From Streptomyces sp. H39-S7 (GTDB lineage: Bacteria > Actinomycetota > Actinomycetes > Streptomycetales > Streptomycetaceae): 45,882 nt of DNA. The DNA lies in NCBI RefSeq assembly GCF_027158205.1, contig NZ_JAPVLU010000058.1, positions 1-45,882 of the forward strand, given 5' to 3'. Under the pieces are notes generated by a model. The model ran no database searches. It was not told the origin of the DNA and saw nothing but the letters and a program-made list of their open reading frames with translations. Of this stretch, positions 33,448 to 42,823 are shown in pieces; position 1 is the stretch's first letter, and each line of letters begins with the position of its first letter. The position numbers and the translations under genes were made by a program.

Positions 33448-34653
33448 GTGCTCTCTGCCGAGTCCGCAGTACTGGTACGTGCCACCCTGCCCGCAGTCGG
33501 CGGCGCGCTGGACGAAATCACCACCCGCTTCTACAGCACGATGTTCCGTGAGCGGCCGGAACTCCTGGACGGGATGTTCAACCGGGGGAACCAGGCGAGC
33601 GGAGCCCAGCGCCGAGCCCTCGCCGGTTCGATAGCGGCCTTCGCCGGTGCGCTGCTCGCCGACCCGGAGACCCGACCGGATGTCCTGCTGGACCGCATCG
33701 CGCACAAGCACGCCGCAGTCGGTGTCACCGACGACCAGTACACGATCGTCCACAAGTACCTGTTCGCCGCGATCGCAGAGGTGCTGGGCGAGGCCGCGAC
33801 GCCGGATGTGGTCGCGGCGTGGGACGAGGTGTACTGGTTGATGGCCGGTGCGCTGATCGTCCGTGAGACGCGCCTGTACCAGAAGGCGGGGACCGAACCC
33901 GGGGGCAGCTGGCGGCCGTGGCGCGTGGTGGAGCGCCGCGAGGAGACCCCGGACACGGTGTCGTTCCTGCTGCGTCCCGCCGACGGCGCCGCCGCCCCGA
34001 AGGCCCTGCCCGGTCAGTACGTCAGTGTCCGGATGACGATGCCCGACGGTGTGCGCCAACTGCGCCAGTACAGCCTGTCCGGTGTGCCGGGCAGTGAGGC
34101 GCGCCGGATCACCGTCAAGCGGGTTCGGGAGGCCGGGGCACCGGAGGGGGAGATGTCCAACCTCCTGCACGCCACGGTCGTCGCCGGCGATGAACTGACC
34201 TGCTCGGCGCCCTTCGGGGAGGTGGTGCTGGAGGAGTCCGACCGTCCGGTGGTCCTGGTCTCCGCGGGCATCGGCACGACACCCCTGATGAGCATGCTCG
34301 AACACCTCTGCGCTACCGGTGCGACCCGCCCCGTCCTGGCACTGCATGCCGACCGGTCGCCCGTCGACCATCCACTGCGGGACGATCTCCGCCGTTGCGT
34401 CGACAGCCTGCCGCACGCCCGCGCACTGGTCTGGTACGAGCGTCCGGACGCGGTGCGGGCGCCTGGGGCCCGTACCGGCCTGATGGATCTGGGCGGCGTG
34501 GACATCCCGTCCGACGCGAGTGTCTACCTGTGCGGCCCGCTGCCGTTCATGCGCGCGGTACGGGGCCAGTTGCTCCGTGCCGGCGTGTCCGCCCGGAACA
34601 TCCACTACGAGGTCTTCGGCCCGGACCTGTGGCTGGCCGGCGGGGATTCCTGA
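33448..34653 (+). CDS. hmp: Flavohaemoglobin, nitric oxide dioxygenase
   Basis: Cytoplasmic enzyme of 401 residues that converts nitric oxide and oxygen to nitrate using NAD(P)H. The globin domain (1-145) has Tyr 29 (B10), Gln 49 (E7 region, NRGNQ) and proximal haem His 88 (HKHAAVG). The FAD domain carries RQYS at 206-209, and the NAD domain GIGTTP at 274-279 and CGPLPFM at 362-368, ending HYEVFGPD. All three domains are intact and the length is normal. GTG 33448 has GGAGG 6 bases upstream. Placed ahead of narK and narGHJI, it would remove the NO arising from nitrite. Two DevR-like boxes lie about 120-150 bases upstream. Confidence 0.95.
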   Translation: MLSAESAVLVRATLPAVGGALDEITTRFYSTMFRERPELLDGMFNRGNQASGAQRRALAGSIAAFAGALLADPETRPDVLLDRIAHKHAAVGVTDDQYTIVHKYLFAAIAEVLGEAATPDVVAAWDEVYWLMAGALIVRETRLYQKAGTEPGGSWRPWRVVERREETPDTVSFLLRPADGAAAPKALPGQYVSVRMTMPDGVRQLRQYSLSGVPGSEARRITVKRVREAGAPEGEMSNLLHATVVAGDELTCSAPFGEVVLEESDRPVVLVSAGIGTTPLMSMLEHLCATGATRPVLALHADRSPVDHPLRDDLRRCVDSLPHARALVWYERPDAVRAPGARTGLMDLGGVDIPSDASVYLCGPLPFMRAVRGQLLRAGVSARNIHYEVFGPDLWLAGGDS

Positions 34654-34661
34654 TCATCAAC

Positions 34662-34677
34662 CCGTCCCTACGGACGG
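34662..34677 (+). terminator. Small hairpin after hmp
   Basis: CCGTCC-4 nt-GGACGG, 9 bases after the stop. A 6-bp stem is weak; it may give partial termination before the narK promoter region. Confidence 0.3.
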
Positions 34678-34695
34678 CGCCGCAGCCTGTTCGGA

Positions 34696-34731
34696 GGGCC
34701 GAACGAGCCCGGCGCAAGGGACCAACGGCCC
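34696..34731. promoter_or_regulatory. Tandem DevR/DosR-like boxes upstream of narK
   Basis: GGGACCAACGGCCC (34718-34731) matches 11 of 14 positions of GGGACTWWAGTCCC by hand count. A weaker copy, GGGCCGAACGAGCC (34696-34709), matches 8, offset 22 bases as at hmp. The sites lie 114-149 bases before narK. Confidence 0.48.
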
Positions 34732-34844
34732 CTGTCTGCCCGCTGCGGTGGCGGAGATCATTGCCATGGAGCGCGGCCGTGCGGGGGATGACCGCCTGGA
34801 CCGGATCGGACCCTCGCCGGACTCGCCCGAAGGAGCCGAACGCC

Positions 34845-36116
34845 ATGTCGAGCATGACTGCGCAAACACCACAGCCGACATCCCACACGGGTGCGGGGGC
34901 GCCGGCCGGCCGGGTCCTGATGCTCGCGCTGGCCACGATCGGCTTCGCGCTGAACTTCTGGGCCTGGGCACTGCTGAGTCCGCTCGGCCCGCACTTCAAG
35001 GAGAGCCTGCGGCTGACGTCCTTCCAACAGGCGCTGCTGGTGGCGGTTCCGGTGATCGTCGGATCGCTGGGCCGCGTCCCCGTCGGTGCGTTGACCGACC
35101 GGTTCGGCGGCCGAGTGATGTTCCCGCTGGTCTCCGCGGCCACCATCGTGCCGGTGCTGTATCTGGGGCTGGTCGGGCACACCTCGCTGATCGCCCTGCT
35201 GGCCGGCGGGTTCTTCCTCGGCATCGGTGGCACCGCATTCGCCGTAGGGGTCCCGTTCGTGGGCGCCTGGTTTCCCCCGGAGCGGCGTGGTCTGGCGATC
35301 GGCGTCTTCGGCGCCGGGATGGGCGGCACCGCGATCAGTGCTCTGACCACGGTGAACCTGGTCAAGGCAGACGGTGTGGCGGCGCCCTTCGTGGTGACCG
35401 CGATCGTGTTGGCCGTCTACGCGGTGGTCGCGGCGGCCCTGCTTCGTGACGCGCCCGGCCGCGTCGTGCCGACCGGGTCGATGGCCGGGCAGCTGCGGGC
35501 GACGGCGCGGCTGAGTGTCACCTGGCGGGCCTCGGCCCTGTACGCGGTCGCGTTCGGCGGCTATGTCGCCTTCTCGGTCTACCTGCCCACCTATCTCAAG
35601 ACCGGTTACGCGCTGACGCCGGCGGACGCGGCCAACCGGATGGCCGGGTTCGTGTTGGTGGCCGTGGTGATGCGGCCGGTCGGCGGCTGGCTTTCGGACC
35701 GGTGGGGTCCCACCAGGGTGCTGTCCGCGGCCCTGACCGTGATCGTCCTCGGTGCGGCGGTCCAGTCGTTCACCCCGGCCCTGGCGGGGCTTGGCACAAT
35801 GGCGTTCCTCGTCATGGCCGCGGCGCTCGGTGCGGCCAGCGGCGCCACCTTCGCACTGGTCGCACTGGTGGCCCCGGCCGGCAGGGTCGGCGCCGTCTCC
35901 GGTGTGGTCGGAGCGGCCGGGGGCCTGGGCGGGTTCGTTCCCCCTCTGGTCATGGGTTCCCTGTACGGCGCCTACGGCAGCTACGCCGTCGGCCTCGTTC
36001 TGCTCGCCCTGGTCGCCGCCGGTGCTCTCGCCTTCACTTTGACCAGCGTCCGACGGGCGGTCGGCCGGCTGGCGACGAGGCCGCCCACGTCCTTGGAGGC
36101 GAGCCACCATGTGTGA
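34845..36116 (+). CDS. narK: Nitrate/nitrite transporter, MFS
   Basis: Major facilitator transporter of 423 residues, about 12 membrane helices, importing nitrate and/or exporting nitrite for the respiratory reductase encoded downstream. Helix 1 region FALNFWAWALLSPLGPHFKE and the family signatures with repeated glycines, GFFLGIGGTAFAVGVPF in the N half and GVVGAAGGLGGFVPP in the C half, match the NarK/NasA group. The conserved Arg of the first half is in SLGRVPVGALTDRFGGR. ATG 34845 follows GAAGGAG by 10 bases. It overlaps the hemerythrin gene by 8 bases, forming an operon. Confidence 0.94.
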   Translation: MSSMTAQTPQPTSHTGAGAPAGRVLMLALATIGFALNFWAWALLSPLGPHFKESLRLTSFQQALLVAVPVIVGSLGRVPVGALTDRFGGRVMFPLVSAATIVPVLYLGLVGHTSLIALLAGGFFLGIGGTAFAVGVPFVGAWFPPERRGLAIGVFGAGMGGTAISALTTVNLVKADGVAAPFVVTAIVLAVYAVVAAALLRDAPGRVVPTGSMAGQLRATARLSVTWRASALYAVAFGGYVAFSVYLPTYLKTGYALTPADAANRMAGFVLVAVVMRPVGGWLSDRWGPTRVLSAALTVIVLGAAVQSFTPALAGLGTMAFLVMAAALGAASGATFALVALVAPAGRVGAVSGVVGAAGGLGGFVPPLVMGSLYGAYGSYAVGLVLLALVAAGALAFTLTSVRRAVGRLATRPPTSLEASHHV

Positions 36117-36582
36117 GTACTGCGGCTGCCAGAGCGTGGCGGTGATCGACGACCTGACCCGCGAACACGAGCTGGTCGTCAACCTGATCGGAGAGGTCCG
36201 TGCCGCGCAGCGCAGCGTGGACGTGCCGAGGATGGCTCGGGTGGCGCGGCGTATCGCGGCGATATTGGAACCGCACACGGAGGTGGAGGAGCAGGGCCTG
36301 TTTCCGGCGCTGGCCGACGAGTTCCCCGAGCAGATCGCCGCCCTGACGGTGGAGCACCGGCGGATCGCCGCGGTCCTCCATGAGGCCGCGCAGGACGACC
36401 CGGTCGACGCCGGCTGGCCCGCACGGCTGGTGGAGGTGGCGGAACTGCTGCGCAACCACATTCTCAAGGAGCAGGACGGTGTCTTCCCGGCCGCCCTCGT
36501 CGGCCTGGATGCTGAGCAGTGGGACACGATCGGTGCCATCCGCGCCCGGGTGGGGACCCTGCTCCCCGACCCCTCACCGTGA
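36109..36582 (+). CDS. Hemerythrin HHE domain protein with Cys-rich N-terminus
   Basis: Protein of 157 residues with a four-helix hemerythrin domain that binds a di-iron centre. Candidate ligands are His 20, His 56, Glu 60, His 83, His 117 and Glu 121 (REHEL, PHTEVEE, VEHRR, NHILKEQD). The N-terminus MCEYCGCQ adds three cysteines that might bind metal or sense redox/NO. It overlaps the end of narK, and the start has GGAGG 9 bases upstream. Hemerythrins in nitrate clusters have been linked to oxygen or nitric oxide binding and iron-sulphur repair; which applies here is not known. Confidence 0.92.
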   Translation: MCEYCGCQSVAVIDDLTREHELVVNLIGEVRAAQRSVDVPRMARVARRIAAILEPHTEVEEQGLFPALADEFPEQIAALTVEHRRIAAVLHEAAQDDPVDAGWPARLVEVAELLRNHILKEQDGVFPAALVGLDAEQWDTIGAIRARVGTLLPDPSP

Positions 36583-36714
36583 TGCGCTCGTCCCGGACAC
36601 CGCATGTTCCGACCCGGCCGCCGACCGCACGGGCAGCGCCGACCGCCCTCGGGCTGGCCGGCGATGACGATCGACTCGAGCAGTACGGGCCTACGTGCCC
36701 GGAAAGGCGGCACC

Positions 36715-39700
36715 GTGAGGGCCAAGCGTGACTCCCAGAAACATCAGGGCGGTCTGGACAGCGAACTGGCGGACGCTCTCGTCGCCACCCGCCGGTTCTT
36801 CACCCGGGCCGAGGTCTCCGAGGACCGGCGCGTCATGCTCAAGATCGGCGGCAGGCAGGGCGACGACTTCTACCGTGACCGCTGGAGCCACGACAAAGTG
36901 GTGCGCTCCACCCACGGCGTCAACTGCACCGGTTCCTGCTCGTGGAAGGTCTACGTCAAGGACGGCATCATCACCTGGGAGTCGCAGCAGACCGACTACC
37001 CCTCGGTCGGCCCCGACTCGCCCGAGTACGAGCCCCGCGGCTGTCCGCGAGGCGCGGCGTTCTCCTGGTACACCTACTCGCCCACCCGGATCCGTTACCC
37101 GTACGTGCGGGGGGTGCTGCTGGAGATGTACCGCGAGGCCAGGGCCAGGTTGGGTGACCCGGTGCTGGCCTGGGCGGATGTGGTGGGCGACCCGGAGCGG
37201 GCCCGGCGCTACAAGTCGGCGCGCGGCAAGGGCGGCCTGGTGCGGGCGAGTTGGGACGAGGCGAGCGAGATGATCGCTGCCGCGCACGTGCACACGATCA
37301 AGACGTACGGCCCGGACCGGCTGGCGGGCTTCTCGCCGATCCCGGCGATGTCGATGGTCTCCCACGCCGCGGGCGCCCGGTTCTACTCGCTGCTGGGCGG
37401 GGTGATGCTGTCGTTCTACGACTGGTACGCCGATCTGCCGGTGGCCTCCCCGCAGGTGTTCGGGGACCAGACCGACGTGCCGGAGTCCGGGGACTGGTGG
37501 GACGCCGGCTACCTGATCATGTGGGGTTCGAACCTGCCGGTGACCCGTACCCCGGACGCCCACTGGATGGCCGAGGCGCGGTACCGCGGCCAGAAGGTGA
37601 TCGCCGTCGCCCCCGACTACGCCGACAACGTCAAGTTCGCTGACGAGTGGCTGCCCGCGGCGCCGGGCACCGACGGCGCGCTGGCGATGGCGATGGGGCA
37701 CGTCATCCTCAAGGAGTTCTTCGTCGACCGGCAGGTCGACTACTTCACCGACTACGTCAAGCGCTTCACCGACCTGCCGTTCCTGGTCACTCTGGAGCAG
37801 CGGGGGCAGGGCACGGACACGGTGTACGTGCCGGGCAAGTTCCTGACCGCCGCCGAGTTGGGCGGCGAGCCGGCCCAGGCGGAGAACGCGGTGTTCAAGA
37901 CGGTGCTGCTGGACTCCGCCACCGGTGAGCCGGTGGTTCCGGGCGGCTCGCTCGGGCACCGCTACGGCGAGGCGGGCATGGGCAAGTGGAACCTGGACCT
38001 GGGCGGGGTCGACCCGCTGCTGACGGTCGCCGGGGATGGGGCGAGCTCCGTCGCCGTGCAGCTGACGCGGTTCGACTCGGCCGACGGCGGTGCGGCCCGG
38101 CTGTCGCGGGGTGTGCCGGTGCGCGAGGTCGCCGGACACCTGGTGACCACGGTGTACGACCTGCTGCTGGCCCAGTACGGGGTGGTCCGTGATGGCCTGC
38201 CGGGAGTGTGGCCCACCGGTTACGACGACCCTGAGGAGCCCTACACCCCGGCCTGGCAGGCCGCCATCACCGGAGTGGCGGGGGAGACGGCGGCGCGCAT
38301 CGCCCGCGAGTTCGCCACGAACGCGGAGGAGTCCAAGGGCCGCTCCATGATCATCATGGGGGCGGGGACCAACCACTGGTTCCACTCCGACACCATCTAC
38401 CGCTCCTTTTTGACCCTGACGACACTGACCGGCTGTCAGGGCGTCAACGGCGGCGGCTGGGCCCACTACGTCGGGCAGGAGAAGGTCCGCCCGATCACCG
38501 GGTACTCCGCCCTGTCCACGGCGGCGGACTGGAACCGTCCGGCCCGGCAGATGATCCAGACCGCCTACTGGTACCTGCACTCCGACCAGTACCGCTACGA
38601 CCCGTTCAGCGCCGACACCCTCGCCGCCGCGAGCGCGGGCGGCACCTTCGCGGGAAAGAGCACCGCCGACGTCATCGCGGCCTCGGCCCGCATGGGCTGG
38701 ATGCCCTCCCACCCCACCTTCGACCGCAATCCGCTCACCCTCGCCGCCGACGCCGAGGCGTCCGGTCAGCAGGTCGGGGATTACGTCGTGGACGAGCTCA
38801 AGGCCGGCCGGCTCCGGTTCGCCGGCGAGGACCCGGACGCACCGGAGAACTTCCCCCGGGTGCTGACGATCTGGCGGGCCAACCTGCTGGGCTCCTCGGC
38901 CAAGGGCAACGAGTACTTCCTCAAGCACCTCCTGGGAGCCGACTCCGCCGTCCGCGCCACCGAGGCGCCCCCGGGCGCCCGCCCCCGCGACGTGAAGTGG
39001 CACGAGCAGGCGCCCACCGGAAAGCTGGACCTGCTGCTGACGCTGGACTTCCGGATGACCAGCACCACGCTCTACTCCGACATCGTGCTGCCGGCCGCCA
39101 CCTGGTACGAGAAGCACGACCTGAACACCACCGACATGCACCCCTTCGTGAACTCCTTCAACCCCGCCATCGCCCCGCCGTGGCAGACCCGGACCGACTG
39201 GGACGCCTTCAACACCATCGCCACCGCCTTCAGCAAGCTGGCGCGCGATCACCTCGGCGTCGTCAACGACGTGGTCGCCGCCCCGCTGCAGCACGACACC
39301 CCTGACGCGATGGCGACCCCGCACGGCCGGGTGCTGGACTGGAAGGCCGGAGAGTGCGAACCGGTCCCCGGCCGCACCATGCCGAAGCTGATCACCGTCG
39401 AGCGCGACTACGGCGCGGTCGCCGAGAAGATGACCGCCCTCGGCCCGCTGCTGGACACCCTGGGCGCCACCACCAAGGGCGTCACCTTCGACGTCACCCG
39501 CGAACTGGAATACCTGCGCCACAAGAACGGCACCGTGCGCGGCGGCGTGGCCGACGGCCGCCCCTCCATCGCCCGCGACGTGGACGCCTGCGAGGCGATC
39601 CTGGCCCTGTCCGGCACCACCAACGGCCACCTGGCCACCCAGGGCTTCCACACCCTCGAGGCACGCACCGGCGTCCCACTGGCCGACCTGGCGGCCGAAC

Positions 39701-40437
39701 ACGAAGGCAAGCGCATCACCTTCGCCGACACCCAGAAGGGCCCGGTGCCGGTCATCACCTCCCCGGAATGGTCCGGCTCGGAGACCGGTGGACGCCGCTA
39801 CTCGCCGTTCACCATCAACGTCGAGCGGCTCAAGCCCTGGCACACCCTCACCGGCCGCCAGCACTTCTTCCTGGACCACGACTGGATGGCCGAGCTGGGC
39901 GAGTGGATGCCCGTCTACCGGCCGCCGCTGAACATGCACGCCCTGTTCGACGAGCCCGAGATCGGCCACCAGGGCGAGCTGGGCATCACCGTGCGCTACC
40001 TGACCCCGCACAACAAGTGGTCCATCCACTCCGAGTACCAGGACAACCTGTTCATGCTCTCCCTGTCGCGGGGCGGGCAGACGATCTGGATGAGCAAGGA
40101 GGACGCGGCGAAGATCGGCGTCCACGACAACGACTGGATCGAGGCCGTGAACCGCAACGGCGTCGTCGTGGCCCGCGCGGTGGTCTCCCACCGCATGCCG
40201 CAGGGCACCGTCTACATGCACCACGCCCAGGACCGCCTGATCGACGTGCCGCTCACCGAGACCAACGGACGCCGCGGCGGCATCCACAACTCGCTGACCC
40301 GCCTTCTGGTCAAACCCAGCCACCTGATCGGCGGCTACGCGCAACTGACCTACGCCTTCAACTACCTCGGTCCCACCGGCAACCAGCGCGACGAGGTCAC
40401 CGTCATCCGCCGCCGCAACCAGGAGGTGACCTACTGA
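36715..40437 (+). CDS. narG: Respiratory nitrate reductase alpha subunit
   Basis: Catalytic subunit of 1240 residues on the cytoplasmic side of the membrane. It contains molybdenum bis-MGD and reduces nitrate to nitrite with quinol electrons. The HX3CX3CX34C motif for the FS0 cluster is complete (H67, C71, C75, C110). The molybdenum-ligand Asp is expected at D236 in SFYDWYADLP. Other typical parts are GDQTDVPESGDWWDAGY, TNHWFHSDTIYRSFLTLTTLTGCQGVNGGGWAHY and the C-terminal RLLVKPSHLIGGYAQL. Length matches NarG. GTG 36715 has GGAAAGG 8 bases upstream; earlier starts lack one. There is no Tat signal, as expected for membrane-bound NarG. It shares a TGATG junction with narH. Confidence 0.97.
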   Translation: MRAKRDSQKHQGGLDSELADALVATRRFFTRAEVSEDRRVMLKIGGRQGDDFYRDRWSHDKVVRSTHGVNCTGSCSWKVYVKDGIITWESQQTDYPSVGPDSPEYEPRGCPRGAAFSWYTYSPTRIRYPYVRGVLLEMYREARARLGDPVLAWADVVGDPERARRYKSARGKGGLVRASWDEASEMIAAAHVHTIKTYGPDRLAGFSPIPAMSMVSHAAGARFYSLLGGVMLSFYDWYADLPVASPQVFGDQTDVPESGDWWDAGYLIMWGSNLPVTRTPDAHWMAEARYRGQKVIAVAPDYADNVKFADEWLPAAPGTDGALAMAMGHVILKEFFVDRQVDYFTDYVKRFTDLPFLVTLEQRGQGTDTVYVPGKFLTAAELGGEPAQAENAVFKTVLLDSATGEPVVPGGSLGHRYGEAGMGKWNLDLGGVDPLLTVAGDGASSVAVQLTRFDSADGGAARLSRGVPVREVAGHLVTTVYDLLLAQYGVVRDGLPGVWPTGYDDPEEPYTPAWQAAITGVAGETAARIAREFATNAEESKGRSMIIMGAGTNHWFHSDTIYRSFLTLTTLTGCQGVNGGGWAHYVGQEKVRPITGYSALSTAADWNRPARQMIQTAYWYLHSDQYRYDPFSADTLAAASAGGTFAGKSTADVIAASARMGWMPSHPTFDRNPLTLAADAEASGQQVGDYVVDELKAGRLRFAGEDPDAPENFPRVLTIWRANLLGSSAKGNEYFLKHLLGADSAVRATEAPPGARPRDVKWHEQAPTGKLDLLLTLDFRMTSTTLYSDIVLPAATWYEKHDLNTTDMHPFVNSFNPAIAPPWQTRTDWDAFNTIATAFSKLARDHLGVVNDVVAAPLQHDTPDAMATPHGRVLDWKAGECEPVPGRTMPKLITVERDYGAVAEKMTALGPLLDTLGATTKGVTFDVTRELEYLRHKNGTVRGGVADGRPSIARDVDACEAILALSGTTNGHLATQGFHTLEARTGVPLADLAAEHEGKRITFADTQKGPVPVITSPEWSGSETGGRRYSPFTINVERLKPWHTLTGRQHFFLDHDWMAELGEWMPVYRPPLNMHALFDEPEIGHQGELGITVRYLTPHNKWSIHSEYQDNLFMLSLSRGGQTIWMSKEDAAKIGVHDNDWIEAVNRNGVVVARAVVSHRMPQGTVYMHHAQDRLIDVPLTETNGRRGGIHNSLTRLLVKPSHLIGGYAQLTYAFNYLGPTGNQRDEVTVIRRRNQEVTY

Positions 40438-42152
40438 TGGCCCGCGCCAAGGACACCCGCCGCAAAGTGATGGCGCAGATGGCGATGGTGATGAACCTCG
40501 ACAAGTGCATCGGCTGCCACACCTGCTCGGTCACCTGCAAGCAGGCGTGGACCAACCGCCCCGGCGTGGAGTACGCCTGGTTCAACAACGTCGAGACCCG
40601 GCCCGGACAGGGGTACCCGCGCCGCTACGAGGACCAGGAGCACTGGCGCGGCGGCTGGGAGCTCAACAAGCGCCGACGGCTGACCTTGAAGGCAGGAGGG
40701 CGGCTCAACAAGCTCATCAACATCTTCTCCAACCCCAAACTGCCCGCCCTCGGCGACTACTACGAACCCTGGACCTACGACTACGAGACGCTGATCAACG
40801 CGCCGCTGCAGGAGCACACCCCGGTCGCCCGGCCGAAGTCCCTGATCACCGGCAAGGACATGAAGATCACCTGGTCGGCCAACTGGGACGACGACCTGGG
40901 CGGCTCACCGGACCACGGTCACAAGGACGTGATCCTGGAAGCCGTGGGGGACAAGGTCAAGCTCGAGTTCGAGCAGACCTTCATGTTCTACCTGCCCCGC
41001 ATCTGCGAGCACTGCCTCAACCCGTCCTGTGCCGCCTCCTGCCCGTCGGGGGCGATCTACAAGCGCGCCGAGGACGGCATCGTCCTGGTCGACCAGGACC
41101 GCTGCCGCGGCTGGCGCATGTGCGTGTCGGGGTGCCCGTACAAGAAGATCTACTTCAACCACCGCACCGGCAAGGCCGAGAAGTGCACCTTCTGCTACCC
41201 CCGCATCGAGGTCGGCATGCCCACCGTCTGCGCGGAGACCTGCGTCGGCCGGCTGCGCTACATCGGTCTGGTCCTCTACGACCCCGATCAGGTGCTGGAG
41301 GCCGCCTCCACACCTGAGGACACCGACCTGTACGAGGCGCAGCGGGCGGTCTTCCTCGACCCGGACGACCCGCAGGTCATCGCCGACGCCGAGTACGCGG
41401 GCATCCCCAGGGACTGGATCCAGGCCGCCCAGCGCTCCCCGGTCCACGCGCTGATCAACACCTACAAGGTCGCCCTGCCCCTGCACCCGGAGTACCGCAC
41501 CCTGCCCATGGTCTGGTACATCCCCCCGCTGTCCCCGGTCGTCGACCAGGTCCGCGACACCGGCTACGACGCCGAGGACCGGGGGAACCTCTTCGCCGCC
41601 ATCGAAGCCCTGCGCATCCCGATCGACTACCTCGCCCAACTCTTCACCGCCGGCGACCCCGCCCCCGTCGACGCCGTCCTGCGCCGACTGGCCGCCATGC
41701 GCTCCTACATGCGCGACATCAACCTGGGCCGCGAACCCGACCCTGCCGTTCCCGCCGAGGTCGGCATGAGCGAAGAGCAGATGTACGACATGTACCGGCT
41801 GCTCGCCCTGGCCAAGTACGAGGACCGCTACGTCATCCCGCCCGCCCACGCCGAACAGGCCCACAGCCTCGAAGAGCTCGCCACCGAGTGCAGCCTGGAC
41901 TTCGAGGACGGCCCCGGCATGGGAGGGGACGGACCGTTCGGCGAAGCCTCCGGAGCGCCCACACCGGTCGCCGTGGAGAACTTCCACCTGCTGCGCGAGC
42001 GCCAGACCGCCGACACCCTCGCGGCCCCGGACGGCAAGGCGTCCCGTGTCAACCTGCTCAACTGGAACGGCCAGGGGCAGCCCGACGGCCTGTTCCCCAC
42101 CTCACAGCAGCCCCGGGACGCAGCCGACCCGCAGAGGGAGCAGACCCCGTGA
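40437..42152 (+). CDS. narH: Respiratory nitrate reductase beta subunit
   Basis: Iron-sulphur subunit of 571 residues that carries electrons from NarI to NarG. Four cysteine clusters are complete: C24/C27/C30/C34, C190/C193/C198/C202, C223-W226-C229-C233 (Trp in place of one Cys, the mark of the 3Fe-4S cluster) and C250/C253/C265/C269. The last ~70 residues, rich in Gly, Pro and Gln, go beyond the E. coli protein. The ATG at 40437 shares one base with the narG stop and has AGGAGG about 10 bases upstream. The frame is open far upstream, but that is a narG shadow. Confidence 0.97.
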   Translation: MARAKDTRRKVMAQMAMVMNLDKCIGCHTCSVTCKQAWTNRPGVEYAWFNNVETRPGQGYPRRYEDQEHWRGGWELNKRRRLTLKAGGRLNKLINIFSNPKLPALGDYYEPWTYDYETLINAPLQEHTPVARPKSLITGKDMKITWSANWDDDLGGSPDHGHKDVILEAVGDKVKLEFEQTFMFYLPRICEHCLNPSCAASCPSGAIYKRAEDGIVLVDQDRCRGWRMCVSGCPYKKIYFNHRTGKAEKCTFCYPRIEVGMPTVCAETCVGRLRYIGLVLYDPDQVLEAASTPEDTDLYEAQRAVFLDPDDPQVIADAEYAGIPRDWIQAAQRSPVHALINTYKVALPLHPEYRTLPMVWYIPPLSPVVDQVRDTGYDAEDRGNLFAAIEALRIPIDYLAQLFTAGDPAPVDAVLRRLAAMRSYMRDINLGREPDPAVPAEVGMSEEQMYDMYRLLALAKYEDRYVIPPAHAEQAHSLEELATECSLDFEDGPGMGGDGPFGEASGAPTPVAVENFHLLRERQTADTLAAPDGKASRVNLLNWNGQGQPDGLFPTSQQPRDAADPQREQTP

Positions 42153-42823
42153 CCCCCACCCGCGAACGCAACCACGTGGCCTGGCAGGTCCAGTCCCTCC
42201 TGCTGGCCTACCCCGACGCGCGACTCCTGGACCAGGTGTCCCTCCTGCGCGGCGCCGCCGACACACTCCCGGACCCCGTCGCCGCGCCGCTGTACCGGTT
42301 CCTCGACCATCTCACCCGCACCCCGCTCAGCGAGCTGACCGCCGACTACGTCGCCACGTTCGACCAGCGCAAACGCTGCTGCCTGTTCCTGACGTACTAC
42401 GCCCACGGCGACACCCGCCGACGCGGTGTCGCCCTGCTGCGCCTGAAACAGGCGTACGCGGCTGCCGGCCAGCAATTGACCGACGAGGAGCTGCCCGACC
42501 ACCTCGCCGTCGTCCTGGAGTTCGCCGCCGGCGGCGACTCCGCCACCGGACGCGCCCTGCTGACCGAGCACCGCGCCGGACTGGAACTGCTGCGGCTGGC
42601 ACTGCGCGACGCCGACTCACCGTGGGCCGACGTACTGCAGTCGGTTTCGGCGACCCTGCCGGCGCTGGCCGGAGACGAACGGCAGGCGGTCGCCGTTCTG
42701 GCCGCCCAAGGGCCCCCTGAGGAACAGGTGGGTCTCGCCCCCTTCGCCCCGCCGGAGTTCATGCCACCGCCGTCGACGCACAGGCCCACTCCCCAGCCCC
42801 AGCATCCCCGAGGCCCGCGATGA
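42149..42823 (+). CDS. narJ: Nitrate reductase assembly chaperone
   Basis: System-specific chaperone of 224 residues needed to insert the molybdenum cofactor and FS0 cluster into NarG and to attach NarGH to the membrane. Family features: VAWQVQSLLLAYPDARLLDQ, DYVATFDQRKRCCLFLTYYAHGDTRRRG (the central conserved helix), and LPDHLAVVLEFAA. A Pro-rich tail (PPPSTHRPTPQPQHPRGPR) is probably disordered. GTG 42149 overlaps the narH stop by 4 bases, with GAGGGAG upstream. Confidence 0.95.
   Translation: MTPTRERNHVAWQVQSLLLAYPDARLLDQVSLLRGAADTLPDPVAAPLYRFLDHLTRTPLSELTADYVATFDQRKRCCLFLTYYAHGDTRRRGVALLRLKQAYAAAGQQLTDEELPDHLAVVLEFAAGGDSATGRALLTEHRAGLELLRLALRDADSPWADVLQSVSATLPALAGDERQAVAVLAAQGPPEEQVGLAPFAPPEFMPPPSTHRPTPQPQHPRGPR

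Noticed and set aside
34758..36725. Long minus-strand open frame opposite narK and the hemerythrin gene
   Set aside because: Arg/Gln/His-rich antisense shadow with no ribosome site or family resemblance.
36691..40344. Very long minus-strand open frame (over 1200 codons) opposite narG
   Set aside because: It is a mirror of the high third-position GC of narG; composition is Val/Gly/Arg-rich without any domain, and narG is unmistakable on the other strand.
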